The translations under genes and the position numbers were made by a program. Of a DNA stretch of 34,637 nucleotides, positions 1 through 9,762 are shown piece by piece (position 1 is the first letter of the stretch; each line of letters begins with the position of its first letter). The DNA comes from Halococcus saccharolyticus DSM 5350. GTDB taxonomy: Archaea; Halobacteriota; Halobacteria; Halobacteriales; Halococcaceae. The DNA lies in assembly GCF_000336915.1 (NCBI RefSeq), contig NZ_AOMD01000033.1:1-34637 (forward strand), in the 5' to 3' direction. Under the pieces are notes generated by a model that saw only the letters and a list, made by a program, of their open reading frames with translations, was not told the DNA's origin and searched no databases.

Positions 1-1
1 G

Positions 2-1522
2 GAGTTCGCTCTCAGAGCCGATCCGCTCGGTATCCTCTTCGCACTGCTGGCAAGTCTGCTGTGGCTCGTGACGAGCTTTTACAGCATCGGCTACATGCGT
101 GGGTTGTCCGAACACCACCAGACCCGGTACTTCGCGGCGTTCGCGGGCAGTGTCTCCGCAGCGATCGGGGTCGCGTTCGCTGCCAACCTCCTCGTTCTCT
201 TCGTCTTCTACGAGTTGCTCACGGTGGCGACCTACCCGCTCGTCGCACACGACGAGACCGCCGAGGCACGAGCAGCCGGTCGGAAGTATCTCGCGTACAC
301 CTTCGGGGGCGGCGTCGCGGTGCTTGCCGGAGCGCTACTGGTGTTCTGGGCCACCGGAACCACGGCGTTCACACCCGGGGGCATCGCCGCCCTCGCTAGT
401 GCCGATCCGGTGGTGGCTCGCGCCGCGTTCGGTCTCCTGGCCGCGGGATTCGGCGTGAAAGCTGCGCTCATGCCGCTCCACTCGTGGCTCCCCGACGCGA
501 TGGTCGCCCCGACGCCCGTCTCGGGACTCCTGCACGCGGTTGCAGTCGTCAAATCGGGCGTGTTCGGCATCGCACGCGTCATCCTCGACGTGTACGGTCC
601 CGACCTGGCCGCTAGCCTCGGCGTGGGAATCGCACTGGCAGCCGTCGCCACGTTCACACTCGTCGTCGCGAGCGTCATCGCACTCCGCCAGGACAACCTC
701 AAGCGGCGGCTCGCGTTTTCGACGGTGAGTCAACTGTCCTACATCGTCCTCGGGTTGGCTGTCCTCAACCCGTTGTCGCTCGTTGGCGGCCTCCTGCACA
801 TCCCGGCACACGCGTTCATGAAACTCACCCTGTTCTTCTGCGCGGGGGCGATCCACGTCGAGACCCACACAGACGACATCAGCAACATGGCCGGTATCGG
901 GCGGCGGATGCCGCTGACGATGGTCGCCTTCGGCGTGGCGTCGCTGGGAATGGCAGGCATTCCACTGGTTGCCGGATTCGTCAGCAAGTACTTCTTGCTC
1001 ATCGGAACCATCTCGGCCGGGGACATCGTGTTCACGGCTGCGTTGCTCGTTTCGGGTGTTCTCAACATCGCGTACTTCTGGCCCGTCGTCTACACCGCGT
1101 TCTTCGAGTCTCCGGGAACAGCCGACGAGAAGCCCGTCGTTGAGAACAGCCTCGGCGGCTGGTTCGGCGGACACGACACCGCTACGGACGGCGGGGAGAG
1201 ACAGACCGACCCCCAGCCCGACACCAACAGTGCTCCTGCAGAGGCCGAACGCGACGACCACGGCTACGCGGAGACACACGAGGGACAGGGCGCTGCGGAC
1301 GACAGGGAGGCCGCCGAACACATCCGCCCCGAACACGGCGACGACGCCGCTCTGGCGTGGGAACACCGTCGCTGGAACGGCGAAGAGTCGACGTGGTTCA
1401 TGCTGGGGCCGATTCTGTTTGCGATGACCGGTTCGATAGTCCTCGGTGTCGTCCCCGATACCGCCGTCTTCCTGCAGATCGTGCGCCTGATCGTCGAGAA
1501 CGTGACGGGGGTGGTCGTCTGA
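2..1522 (+). CDS. Mrp/complex I-type proton antiporter subunit (MnhD/NuoL/N-like), 5' end cut off
   Basis: The reading frame is open from base 2, so the start lies outside the window; about 506 residues remain. It is a multi-pass membrane protein of the proton-translocating NuoL/M/N and MrpA/D family, which moves H+ against Na+ or couples proton transfer to redox chemistry. Family residues are all visible: the TM5 glutamate in FVFYELLTVATYP, the TM7 lysine in VKAALMPLHSWLPDAM, a TM8 lysine in HAFMKLTLFF and the late lysine in AGFVSKYFLL. Unusually, a hydrophilic acidic stretch of about 90 residues (bases 1110-1390, rich in D, E, G and H) interrupts the membrane region before the last helix; such loops suit a high-salt exterior or cytoplasm. 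Its TGA stop shares one base with the ATG of the next antiporter subunit, so the two are surely cotranscribed and translationally coupled. The exact subunit letter (D versus A-like) is not certain. Confidence 0.9.
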   Translation, partial: EFALRADPLGILFALLASLLWLVTSFYSIGYMRGLSEHHQTRYFAAFAGSVSAAIGVAFAANLLVLFVFYELLTVATYPLVAHDETAEARAAGRKYLAYTFGGGVAVLAGALLVFWATGTTAFTPGGIAALASADPVVARAAFGLLAAGFGVKAALMPLHSWLPDAMVAPTPVSGLLHAVAVVKSGVFGIARVILDVYGPDLAASLGVGIALAAVATFTLVVASVIALRQDNLKRRLAFSTVSQLSYIVLGLAVLNPLSLVGGLLHIPAHAFMKLTLFFCAGAIHVETHTDDISNMAGIGRRMPLTMVAFGVASLGMAGIPLVAGFVSKYFLLIGTISAGDIVFTAALLVSGVLNIAYFWPVVYTAFFESPGTADEKPVVENSLGGWFGGHDTATDGGERQTDPQPDTNSAPAEAERDDHGYAETHEGQGAADDREAAEHIRPEHGDDAALAWEHRRWNGEESTWFMLGPILFAMTGSIVLGVVPDTAVFLQIVRLIVENVTGVVV

Positions 1523-3282
1523 TGGTCGACCCCGTCGTCCCGCCGTTCGTGCCGGTCCTGTTGGCTGCTGCGGTGCTCCCGTTCCTCGGGCGGCGCGCCG
1601 GTCACGTGCTGGGTATCATCGCCACGGGCGTCGTCGTGCCGTACGTCTGGCTGACAGCCGGCGGTCAGCACCTCCAGGTGCTGCTGTTCGGATTCGAGGC
1701 AGTGCTGTACAACGTCGATCCGTTCTCGACGTTGATGGGGCTGATCTTCGGGTTCATCGGCGCAGTGGCCGTCCTCTACTCGTGGTACACCGAGGCGTCG
1801 TCACTCCAGACCGCGTTGGCACTCTCGTACGTCGGGACGAGTCTCGGTGCCGTCTTTGGCGGCGACTGGCTGACGTTGATCTTCTTCTGGGAGCTCATGG
1901 CGGTCACCAGCACGCTGCTCGTCTGGCACTACGGCGGCCGAGCGGTGCGTGCAGGATTTAGATACGCGCTGTTGCACGGTCTCGGTGGGACGCTCCTGCT
2001 GGGCGCTGTCGTCTGGCACTACGTGGAGGTCGGCTCGTTCCTGTTCTCGGCCGCGCCGGGCGGGATGGCCGGGGGGGTCGCCCCCGTCCTCGCTGCGGTC
2101 GGCATCGGGGTCAACGTCGGGTTCATCGGTCTTCACGCGTGGCTCCCGGACACGTATCCGCGCCCACACGTCGCCGCGAGCATCTTCCTGTGCGTGTTCA
2201 CGACGAAGACCGGGGTCTACGGGATGTACCGCGCCTTCCCCGACGGCAACGTCGCCATCGCCTACATGGGTGGGCTGATGGCCGTCTTCGGCGCGACCTA
2301 CGCGCTCTTCCAGAACGACATGCGCCGTCTCCTGTCGTATCACATCCAGTCACAGGTCGGCTACATGGTCGCCGGCGTCGGCATCGGGACGGCACTCGGT
2401 CAGGCCGGTGCGATGGCTCACGTTTTCAACCACATCCTCTACAAGGCGCTGCTGTTCATGACCGCCGGCGTCGTCATCTACCGGACCGGCAAGGAGAGTC
2501 TGAAGAAACTCGGCGGGCTCGGTCGCGAGATGCCCGTGACGGCAGCCGCGTTCACCGTCGCTGCACTCTCTATCGCGGGGTTCCCGCTCTTCAATGGCTT
2601 CGTCAGCAAGGGAATCATCATCTCGGCGAGCCACTACGACTTCCCAGCGGGTCCCGTCGCACTCGGTGACTTCCACACTCTAGAGGTGTTGTTGCTCCTC
2701 GGCGGTGTCGGTACCTTCCTCTCGTTCATCAAGTTCGGCTACTACGCGTTCTTCCACGGCGAGTACGACGATAGTGTCGCCGACGCCAACCGTGGCCAGA
2801 CCGTCGCGATGGTCTCACTCGCCGTGCTCTGTATCTTCTACGGCATCTTCGACGGTGCACTGTTCGCCTTGCTCCCCTTCGACGTGACCGACGCGTCCGT
2901 CGTCTCGAACGTGTACGTGACCTACACGGTCGATCACGTCGTGGAGGGAGTGGTGCTCGCCGCAATCGGTCTCGTCGGCTTCGTGCTCATCAAGAAGCCA
3001 CTGTCGTCGATCAGTCACGTTCCCGACATCGACAGTCTGTACAACCCGGCGGCGCTGTACGGGACGCGTGCGATCGTCGTCGGCATTACGGAGTTGTACG
3101 CCGTCGTTGACCGGACGGCTGCGACAGCAACAGGTCTCGTCGGCGACATACTGAGAGATCCAGAAGCAGTCCTAGAACGATTCACGGGGCGAGATAGTAT
3201 CCAGCTGAGAGTGGATATTGGCACGAGCGTTGCGCTTGTGACGCTCGTTATCGTCGGTGTCCTCGTACTGATGTTCGCCTGA
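1522..3282 (+). CDS. Second Mrp/complex I-type antiporter subunit (MnhD-like)
   Basis: This 586-residue multi-pass membrane protein belongs to the same proton-conducting family as its upstream neighbour. The ATG at 1522 overlaps the upstream stop (TGATG), which decides the start; a longer in-frame extension would run through the upstream gene. Seen motifs are the TM5 glutamate in IFFWELMAVTSTLL, the broken-helix motif GLHAWLPDTYP, a TM8 lysine in HILYKALLFM and a late lysine in NGFVSKGIII. Where the neighbour and the family have lysine before the helix-7 motif (VKAALMPLHSWLP), this protein has asparagine (VNVGFIGLHAWLP). Known haloarchaeal mnh clusters carry several D-like paralogues in series, so this is probably the last of such a cluster. 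Functionally it should be part of a multi-subunit Na+(Li+,K+)/H+ antiporter; whether it pumps independently or is structural is unclear given the missing lysine. Confidence 0.9.
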   Translation: MVDPVVPPFVPVLLAAAVLPFLGRRAGHVLGIIATGVVVPYVWLTAGGQHLQVLLFGFEAVLYNVDPFSTLMGLIFGFIGAVAVLYSWYTEASSLQTALALSYVGTSLGAVFGGDWLTLIFFWELMAVTSTLLVWHYGGRAVRAGFRYALLHGLGGTLLLGAVVWHYVEVGSFLFSAAPGGMAGGVAPVLAAVGIGVNVGFIGLHAWLPDTYPRPHVAASIFLCVFTTKTGVYGMYRAFPDGNVAIAYMGGLMAVFGATYALFQNDMRRLLSYHIQSQVGYMVAGVGIGTALGQAGAMAHVFNHILYKALLFMTAGVVIYRTGKESLKKLGGLGREMPVTAAAFTVAALSIAGFPLFNGFVSKGIIISASHYDFPAGPVALGDFHTLEVLLLLGGVGTFLSFIKFGYYAFFHGEYDDSVADANRGQTVAMVSLAVLCIFYGIFDGALFALLPFDVTDASVVSNVYVTYTVDHVVEGVVLAAIGLVGFVLIKKPLSSISHVPDIDSLYNPAALYGTRAIVVGITELYAVVDRTAATATGLVGDILRDPEAVLERFTGRDSIQLRVDIGTSVALVTLVIVGVLVLMFA

Positions 3283-3504
3283 TCCCGGACCAGACTGTCG
3301 ATCGGTAGGGAGGACCACGAGACCGTGAATCCAATCCTACGGCGACACAGTTCCACGCTCAACAGGAACGGCAACTCTCACGCGGCGTGAGTGGAACCGC
3401 TCCAATTTGGGTCAGAGATGGGTATCGATTCGGAACGATCCGGGCGAATGTTCGGAATAGGCCTTTGACGACCCCGATCGATCGAATGACCGGTGGAACC
3501 ACCA

Positions 3505-5127
3505 ATGGCTTCCGAAGATACAATCGCCGAACGCATCGAAGCGGGCGAGAGCTTCGCCGACCTCGGTGAGTTCGAGTTCGACAACACAGCCCACGAACAG
3601 GACGATATCGATCGTGAGAACGAGACGACACAGGGCCTGCTTACTCGTGTTGGCAGCGCCTTGGATCGGCGATCGTTCATGAGCAACACGGCGAAAGCGG
3701 GTGTCACGGCGGTTGCGCTCGGCACGCTCGGTGCCGGCACCGCGGCAGCTGACCACCAGCCGCCCGTCTATGGTCTCACGCTCGTCCCCTCCAAGCAGGA
3801 CAAAAACGAGAAGGACGCGAACATGGAACACGCGGTCGCGTTGGTCGCCGTCGAGGACGGCACCGCGAACGCGCTCGTCCCGGTCGATCTCGACTCGGGT
3901 GCGATCTACACCGATCGGAGCAGCAGGATCGACGGTGTGAGCGGCGACACCCTGCTCGTCGGGATCGATTACCGCCCGTCCGACGGCAAGCTCTACGCAC
4001 TCGGTGAGGACGGCACCCTCTACACCATCGGGATGCCGAGCAAATCCGGAGATTCGGTCTCAGCCAATACTGTGGGGTCGGCGGACTACCCCGATACGGA
4101 TCTCATCGACGGTATCGGATTCGACTTCAACCCGGTCGCGGACGCGATTCGGGTCGTGACGACCGACAGCGACAGTTTCGTCACGAGCGCCGACGACGGC
4201 TCGATCGTCCGGCAGGACCCCGATACGTTCTACATGGACGGCGACGACAACGCCGGCACCGCCCCACAGCTCAGCGCCGCGGGGTACACCAACAGCGTCG
4301 CGGACCCGAGCGATACGACGCTGTACGATATCGACAGCAATCTCGACGTGCTCGTCCAGCAGGACGCGAATCCGGACTCGGACACCACCAGCGGACTGAT
4401 CACCATCGGCGACCTCGGGATCGATGCCAACGCCGTCAACGGCTTCGACATCTCCGGCACCGACGGAGCCGCCTACGCGCTGATCGCCGTCGACGGTGAG
4501 ACCAAACTCTACCGCATCGATCTCGAAGTCGGCTCGGCGATGCCCGTTGCCAAGGAGGACGACAAAGGCGACGCGAATGGCATGGGTGACATGGGCGACG
4601 TCACCGACGTCGACATCCTGAACTTCGCGCTGGCGCTCGAACACCTCGAAGCCGCCTACTACAACGAGTTCCTCGACGAGTACTCCGAGAGCGACGTCGA
4701 GAACGCCGACGCCATCGGCAAGCAGTTCGCGAATCCGAAGCTCCGGTACGCGACCTTCCAGGAGATCAGTTCGGTTCGCGATCACGAGGAGGCCCACGTC
4801 GAGGCGCTCACCCAGACGATTCAGGATCTCGGCGGCACGCCGGTCGAACCCGCCGAGTACGAGTTCCCGTACTCGAACCTCGAGGAGTTCGTCAAGTTCT
4901 CCGCCCGCGTCGAGGCGGTCGGCACGTCGGCGTACGCCGGTGCGGGACCGCTCATCGAAAACGACGACGTGGTCGCAGCGGCGCTGTCGATCCACTCGGT
5001 CGAGGCGCGCCACACCAGCTACTTCAGGGCGCTCATTCCCGGCAGTTCGATGCCGAACGCCTTCGACATGGCACGCAACATGGACCAGGTGCTCGGTATC
5101 GTCAACCCGCTGATCGTCTCCGAGTAG
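3505..5127 (+). CDS. Tat-exported DUF4394-like plus ferritin-like domain protein
   Basis: The ATG at 3505 (MASEDT) gives 540 residues; a GTG four codons upstream is an alternative. An acidic leader of about 50 residues precedes a twin-arginine motif (DRRSFMSNTAKAG) and a hydrophobic Ala-rich stretch ending AAAD, so the protein is predicted to be exported folded by Tat. Residues about 85-355 form a beta-propeller-like region with repeated GxxYALG..LYTI strands, a GIGFDFNP motif and YxxDS..D..V patterns, matching DUF4394. Residues about 370-540 form a ferritin-like four-helix domain (LNFALALEHLEAAYYNEF, then VRDHEEAHVEAL and SIHSVEARHTSYF), whose E, E-H and E-H residues are placed like a di-metal site. 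A short acidic, Met-rich linker joins them. Single-domain versions of both halves are familiar; what the fusion does is unknown, perhaps extracellular metal or oxidant handling. A T-rich tract follows the stop. Confidence 0.85.
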   Translation: MASEDTIAERIEAGESFADLGEFEFDNTAHEQDDIDRENETTQGLLTRVGSALDRRSFMSNTAKAGVTAVALGTLGAGTAAADHQPPVYGLTLVPSKQDKNEKDANMEHAVALVAVEDGTANALVPVDLDSGAIYTDRSSRIDGVSGDTLLVGIDYRPSDGKLYALGEDGTLYTIGMPSKSGDSVSANTVGSADYPDTDLIDGIGFDFNPVADAIRVVTTDSDSFVTSADDGSIVRQDPDTFYMDGDDNAGTAPQLSAAGYTNSVADPSDTTLYDIDSNLDVLVQQDANPDSDTTSGLITIGDLGIDANAVNGFDISGTDGAAYALIAVDGETKLYRIDLEVGSAMPVAKEDDKGDANGMGDMGDVTDVDILNFALALEHLEAAYYNEFLDEYSESDVENADAIGKQFANPKLRYATFQEISSVRDHEEAHVEALTQTIQDLGGTPVEPAEYEFPYSNLEEFVKFSARVEAVGTSAYAGAGPLIENDDVVAAALSIHSVEARHTSYFRALIPGSSMPNAFDMARNMDQVLGIVNPLIVSE

Positions 5128-5140
5128 TCACCTTTCTACG

Positions 5141-5150
5141 ATTTTTATCT
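5141..5150 (+). terminator. T-rich tract after the ferritin-like gene
   Basis: A run of five T followed by AT begins 14 bases after the TAG stop of the ferritin-like gene. Archaeal RNA polymerase often stops at T-runs without a hairpin. The next gene is on the other strand, so a terminator is expected here. The assignment rests on position and composition alone. Confidence 0.4.
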
Positions 5151-5271
5151 CGGCGCTCAGCGAGCTTTTCTCGGCTGACGCCGCCGTCGTTCGTCGCTCA
5201 GCGGTCCAATGGCGAGTCGAAGGAGACAGCCAGCTAGCGGTCGTCATCCCCACAAAACGAGCCTGACGGGC

Positions 5272-5781
5272 TCAGTTCAGCGTCCAGATCGCGTAGTTCA
5301 ACGCCGTGGCGAAGGTGACCCACGCGAGATACGGTACTAGCAGGGCGGCGGCGCGGCGATCGACGCGCGAGAACGCGATCATGGTGGCGACGATCGCGAC
5401 CCACAGCGGCACGATCACGGCGAGTCCGAGGATCGGAGATTCGAGCCCGAAGAAGGCGGGCGACCACGAGAGATTGAGCACGAACTGAACGGTGAACAAT
5501 CCGAGCGCGATTCGAACGATACGGCGGTCGAGACCAGCGCGCCAGATCAACCACGCGGCGACGCCCTGGAGGGCGTAGAGCAGCGTCCAGACAGGACCAA
5601 ACACCCAGCTCGGTGGGGTGAAACCCGGCTTGTCGAGAGTCGCGTACCACGTCTCGATCTGCGGGGCCGTGATCAGCCCGCCCGCCGCACCGAGCACGAC
5701 GCAGGCCCCGACGACGCCCGCAATCGTGACGAGTGGTCGACGTTCGGGGAGCGCGAGCCGCCCGTCGTGGGTGGTCGACAT
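5272..5781 (-). CDS. tspO: TspO/MBR family membrane protein
   Basis: The product has 169 residues, the usual size of TspO (peripheral benzodiazepine receptor-type) proteins, with five hydrophobic helices. Family motifs are clear: LDKPGFTPPSWVFGPVWT after helix 1, LYALQGVAAWLIW in helix 2, QFVLNLSWSPAFFG in helix 3 and LVPYLAWVTFATALNYAI in helix 5. The Trp residues of the LNLSW and PYLAW motifs line the porphyrin/tryptophan pocket in known structures. TspO proteins bind porphyrins and sterol-like ligands and act in stress or photopigment regulation; the archaeal role is not settled. It stands alone, convergent with the ferritin-like gene and divergent from alaS, so it is probably monocistronic. 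ATG at 5781 is the first in-frame start that leaves a short hydrophilic N-terminus. Confidence 0.92.
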   Translation of the reverse strand: MSTTHDGRLALPERRPLVTIAGVVGACVVLGAAGGLITAPQIETWYATLDKPGFTPPSWVFGPVWTLLYALQGVAAWLIWRAGLDRRIVRIALGLFTVQFVLNLSWSPAFFGLESPILGLAVIVPLWVAIVATMIAFSRVDRRAAALLVPYLAWVTFATALNYAIWTLN

Positions 5782-5894
5782 GGGTCGTCTACGCGGGCCG
5801 AGCAGTTAGTGCTACCGTCGGGCTGGGTCACGGCTACACTCGCGAAACCGTTCGGTGAGACGACGAATCGGCGCTCCGTGAACGGTACGCAACT

Positions 5895-5901
5895 GTTTTA
5901 G
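5895..5901 (+). promoter_or_regulatory. TATA-like box of alaS
   Basis: The T-rich box GTTTTAG lies 26-32 bases upstream of the alaS ATG at 5927. This is the spacing expected for haloarchaeal leaderless transcripts, whose RNA begins at or next to the start codon. No Shine-Dalgarno sequence is visible between box and ATG, which agrees. Confidence 0.5.
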
Positions 5902-5926
5902 GCGAACGCGGGTATGACGGGATACC

Positions 5927-8707
5927 ATGAGTACGCTCGAAGCCGAGTACCGACTGGAGTACTTCGAGGAGGAGGGGTTCACCAGAAAGGAGTGTCCCGA
6001 CTGTGGCGATTTCTTCTGGACACGCGACGGGGATCGCGAGACCTGTGGCGAGCCGCCCTGTGCGGAGTACGCGTTCATCGGGAACCCGAGCCTCGACGAG
6101 GAGCAGAGTCTGGAGGAGATGCGCGAGGCGTTTCTCTCCTTTTTCGAGGATCACGATCACGAGCGGATCGAGCCGTATCCGGTGGCCGCGAACCGCTGGC
6201 GCGACGACGTGCTGCTGACACAGGCGTCGATCTACGACTTCCAGCCGCTCGTAACCTCCGGCGAGACGCCGCCACCGGCGAACCCCCTCACTATCAGCCA
6301 GCCCTGTATCCGGATGCAGGACATCGACAACGTCGGGAAAACCGGCCGTCACACGATGGCGTTCGAGATGATGGCCCACCACGCGTTCAACGCGCGCGAG
6401 GACCTCGACGATCCCGACCAGTACGCCTACGAGGGTGAGGTCTACTGGAAGGATCAAACCGTACGGTACTGTGACGAGTTCTTCGCGGCGATGGGTGTCG
6501 ACATCGAGGAGATCACGTATATCGAGGACCCGTGGGTCGGCGGCGGCAACGCCGGGCCCGCGATCGAGGTCATCTACCGAGGTGTCGAACTCGCCACGCT
6601 CGTGTTCATGTCGATGGAGCAAGACCCCGACGGCGAGTACGAGTTGAAAGACGGCAACACCTACTCGCCGATGGACACCTACATCGTCGATACGGGCTAC
6701 GGCCTCGAACGCTGGACGTGGGTTTCCCAGGGCACGCCCACCGTGTACGAGGCGATCTACCCCGACATGATCTCGTTTCTGAAGGAAAACGCCGGGATCG
6801 ATCACACCGACGAGGAGGAGGAGATCGTCACCCGGGCGGCGACGCTCGCGGGGCACATGGACATCGACGAGGCCGAGGACGCAGAACGCGCCCGCGGGAC
6901 GATCGCCGAACAGATCGGCGTCGACGTCGACGAACTCCGCGAGCTGCTCGAACCGCTCGAAGCCATCTACGCCATCGCGGATCACTGCCGGACGCTGGCG
7001 TACATGCTCGGCGACGAGATCGTGCCCTCGAACGTCGGGACGGGGTATCTCGCGCGGATGGTGCTCCGACGCACGAAACGTCTGTGCGATACGGTGGGCG
7101 TGGACGCACCGCTCGACGAACTGGTGGACATGCAGGCCGAGCGGCTGGACTACGAAAACCGGGACACAGTGCGGGATATCGTCCGAACCGAGGTCGAGAA
7201 GTACCGCGAGACGCTGGAGCGCGGTGGGCGACGGGTCCGCCAGCTCGCCGAAGAGTACGCCGAACGCGACGAGGCGATCCCCACCGATGAACTGATCGAG
7301 CTGTACGACTCGCATGGTATTCAGCCCGACATGGTCGCCGAGATCGCCCACGAGAAGGGTGCCGAGGTATCGGTGCCCGACGACTTCTACAGCCTCGTGG
7401 CCGAACGACACGGTGACGAAGGGGTGGACGAGACGGCAGAGGCGGCGGTCGACGATCGAATCGCCGACCTCCCCGAAACCGAACGGCTCTACTACGACGA
7501 TCAGGAGCGTACGGAGTTCGAGGCGATGGTGCTTGACACCTTCGAGCGCGACGACGGCGGGTACGACGTGGTGCTCGACCGCACGCTCTTCTACCCGGAG
7601 GGCGGCGGTCAGCCCGCCGACACCGGGTCGCTGTCGACCGACGACGTGACCGTGGAAGTCGAGGACGTCCAGCGCGAGGGCGACGTGATCGTCCATCACG
7701 CCGACGGCGATCCCGGCACTGGTGAGTTCGTCCGTGGTCGGATCGACGGCGGACGACGGCAGCAGCTCATGCGCAATCACACTGCGACCCACATCGTGAT
7801 TCACGCCGCGCGACAGGTGCTCGGCGACCACATCCGTCAGGCCGGCGCACAGAAAGGTGTCGAGCGTTCACGGATCGACGTCCGCCACTACGATCGGATC
7901 GATCGTGAGCAGGCAAAGGCGATCGAACACCGCGCCAACGCGATCGTCCGGGAGAACGTCTCGGTCACCGCGGAGTGGCCCGACCGCCACGACGCCGAGG
8001 ACGAGTACGGGTTCGATCTCTACCAGGGAGGGATCCCACCTGGCGAGCGGATTCGACTGATCCACGTCGCCGACGACGTCCAGGCCTGTGGGGGGACCCA
8101 CGTCGCTCGTACCGGGGACATCGGTACGATCAAGCTCCTGAACACCGAGCGCGTCCAGGACGGCGTCGAGCGGCTCGCGTTCGCGGCGGGCGAGGCAGCG
8201 ATCGAAGCGACACAGGACACCGAGGACGCACTCTCGGGGGCGGCCGAGGCCTTCGACGTCACGCCGAGCGAGGTGCCCGAGACCGCCGAGCGCTTCTTCA
8301 CCGAGTGGAAGGAACGCGGCAAACGCATCGAGGATCTCGAGGCCCAGCTCGCCGAAGCGCGCGCAGCTGGTGACGTCGGCGAGGAGGTCGACCTCGGTGA
8401 TGCGACGGCCGTGATCCAACGGATGGACGCCGATCCCGACGAGCTCCAGGCGACCGCGACTGCGATCGTCGAGAGCGGTGATGTCGCCGTCGTCGGGAGT
8501 GGGGCCGACGGCGCGCAGTTCGTCGTCGCCGTCCCGGACGGCGTTGGGATCGACGCGGGCGACGTCGTCGGCGAACTGGCTGCACGGGTCGGCGGCGGCG
8601 GTGGCGGCCCACCGGATTTCGCCCAGGGTGGCGGACCCCAGACCGAGGAGTTGGACACAGCGCTCGAGGCGGCTCCAGACGTGCTTCGCCAAGTGCTGAA
8701 CGCCTGA
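5927..8707 (+). CDS. alaS: Alanyl-tRNA synthetase
   Basis: This 926-residue cytoplasmic enzyme charges tRNA-Ala with alanine. It is the archaeal form: an N-terminal zinc-ribbon extension has CPDC at residues 23-26 and a second cysteine pair at 40 and 45, before the class II catalytic core. The core shows [19 protein letters not shown], then [19 protein letters not shown] and [10 protein letters not shown]. The editing domain carries the zinc motif HxxxH in [12 protein letters not shown] (around residue 615) and CxxxH in [13 protein letters not shown] (around 720), which clears mischarged serine and glycine. A coiled linker and the glycine-rich C-Ala domain ([16 protein letters not shown]) end the protein. 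Length and domain order are normal for archaeal AlaRS. It appears to be a single-gene transcript with a TATA-like box about 30 bases upstream. Confidence 0.98.
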   Translation: MSTLEAEYRLEYFEEEGFTRKECPDCGDFFWTRDGDRETCGEPPCAEYAFIGNPSLDEEQSLEEMREAFLSFFEDHDHERIEPYPVAANRWRDDVLLTQASIYDFQPLVTSGETPPPANPLTISQPCIRMQDIDNVGKTGRHTMAFEMMAHHAFNAREDLDDPDQYAYEGEVYWKDQTVRYCDEFFAAMGVDIEEITYIEDPWVGGGNAGPAIEVIYRGVELATLVFMSMEQDPDGEYELKDGNTYSPMDTYIVDTGYGLERWTWVSQGTPTVYEAIYPDMISFLKENAGIDHTDEEEEIVTRAATLAGHMDIDEAEDAERARGTIAEQIGVDVDELRELLEPLEAIYAIADHCRTLAYMLGDEIVPSNVGTGYLARMVLRRTKRLCDTVGVDAPLDELVDMQAERLDYENRDTVRDIVRTEVEKYRETLERGGRRVRQLAEEYAERDEAIPTDELIELYDSHGIQPDMVAEIAHEKGAEVSVPDDFYSLVAERHGDEGVDETAEAAVDDRIADLPETERLYYDDQERTEFEAMVLDTFERDDGGYDVVLDRTLFYPEGGGQPADTGSLSTDDVTVEVEDVQREGDVIVHHADGDPGTGEFVRGRIDGGRRQQLMRNHTATHIVIHAARQVLGDHIRQAGAQKGVERSRIDVRHYDRIDREQAKAIEHRANAIVRENVSVTAEWPDRHDAEDEYGFDLYQGGIPPGERIRLIHVADDVQACGGTHVARTGDIGTIKLLNTERVQDGVERLAFAAGEAAIEATQDTEDALSGAAEAFDVTPSEVPETAERFFTEWKERGKRIEDLEAQLAEARAAGDVGEEVDLGDATAVIQRMDADPDELQATATAIVESGDVAVVGSGADGAQFVVAVPDGVGIDAGDVVGELAARVGGGGGGPPDFAQGGGPQTEELDTALEAAPDVLRQVLNA

Positions 8708-8845
8708 GACGGTTGAAACCGGATTTCTGTGATCGAGTACGTGCCCAGTAGCGACACCGCCTCGGCCGCTCGTCGACCACAGTATCGTTCTTTCGAGGGA
8801 GTACCGCTCAGCACTATCGGGACTGAAAGAGGGACGCAGACCGGT

Positions 8846-8862
8846 CGATAAACTATTTATCG
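8846..8862. repeat. Perfect 7-bp inverted repeat between alaS and the TauE-like gene
   Basis: The arms CGATAAA and TTTATCG are separated by CTA. The repeat is AT-rich against a GC-rich background and lies in the 272-base gap between two converging genes. It could form a terminator hairpin for either gene, or be a TATA-containing promoter of an unannotated small RNA. A short GTG-started frame after it has no recognisable content. Nothing else in the gap stands out except a T5 run near 8940. Confidence 0.4.
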
Positions 8863-8979
8863 CGATACAAAATCTCCTGATCGGCCGTGAGGTTCGGCGC
8901 TTGCGTATCTACAAACCGTCCGATCGCACGAATTGGATTTTTGAGCGATCTGGAGCGGTCGGTGTAACCGACCCCACCC

Positions 8980-9762
8980 TCAGACGCCGACGCTGGTAAC
9001 GACGAGTCGAATCCCGATGACGATCAGCATGACCAACACGAATCCGTCGATGAATCGCTCCGGCAGCAGGTGGCGGATCCGCTGGCCGCTCGCCACGCCA
9101 ACGAGTCCGACGAGTGCCGCACCGACCGAAAGCCACACGAGCGCCCCCGAACCGTAGAGATCGAGCACCCATGCCGCGCCGACGCGGATCGACGAAATCC
9201 CGAGGAAAATCAGGGCGAGCACACCCACGAAGATCGACCGGTCGAGGTCGAGGCTGTCGAGATAGGCCACCATCGAGACACCGACGTTACTCGCCCCGAA
9301 GATCAGCCCGCTACCGAAGCCGATTCCGAGTTGGGCGGTCGGGTGCTGTTCGAAGGTATTCGACGTGACATACCGCCTGCCCGGAATCGGGACCACGTCC
9401 TGTGTGAACACGACGTAGCCTACCGTGAACACACCGAGCGCAAACGTGAGCAGCGCGGTCGGAATCCACTGAAGGATGGCCATCCCCACGACGGTTCCAA
9501 CGGTGGCCGCAACGATGAACGGCAGAAATCGACGTCCACAGGTCCGTAACTGGTCACGACTGAGTTCGCGCACGAGAGGGATGTTCGAAACGAACACGGG
9601 GATGATCATGAGGACGACAGCCTGCTGTGGTTCGAGGACGGCTGCCGATCCGACCGTCCCGATGAGCGCATAGCCGAATCCAGTCACGCCAGTAACGGCT
9701 CCGGCGAAGAACACGACGATCGCGATGGGAACGAGAACGTCCGTCGAAACGCCGAGCACCAT
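8980..9762 (-). CDS. TauE/SafE (TSUP) family membrane transporter
   Basis: Taking the ATG at 9762 (MVLGVSTDVL) gives 260 residues with about eight hydrophobic helices, normal for the TauE/SafE/TSUP family (PF01925). Early family hallmarks are visible: GAVTGVTGFGYALIG in helix 1, with the small-residue GxxGFG pattern, and the second-half duplicate GFGSGLIFGASNVGVSMVAY. These proteins export or import organosulfur or C2 anions such as sulfite, sulfoacetate or taurine; the substrate here cannot be read from sequence. Upstream in-frame codons exist as far as 10026, but they encode a hydrophilic Arg-rich stretch without family resemblance, so the internal ATG is preferred. It converges on alaS and diverges from the FNT-USP gene, with a long intergenic region upstream. 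Confidence 0.85.
   Translation of the reverse strand: MVLGVSTDVLVPIAIVVFFAGAVTGVTGFGYALIGTVGSAAVLEPQQAVVLMIIPVFVSNIPLVRELSRDQLRTCGRRFLPFIVAATVGTVVGMAILQWIPTALLTFALGVFTVGYVVFTQDVVPIPGRRYVTSNTFEQHPTAQLGIGFGSGLIFGASNVGVSMVAYLDSLDLDRSIFVGVLALIFLGISSIRVGAAWVLDLYGSGALVWLSVGAALVGLVGVASGQRIRHLLPERFIDGFVLVMLIVIGIRLVVTSVGV

Noticed and set aside
5834-7831. A 665-residue open frame on the minus strand inside alaS
   Set aside because: It mirrors alaS codons in GC-rich DNA and has no domain pattern; alaS on the plus strand is unmistakable.
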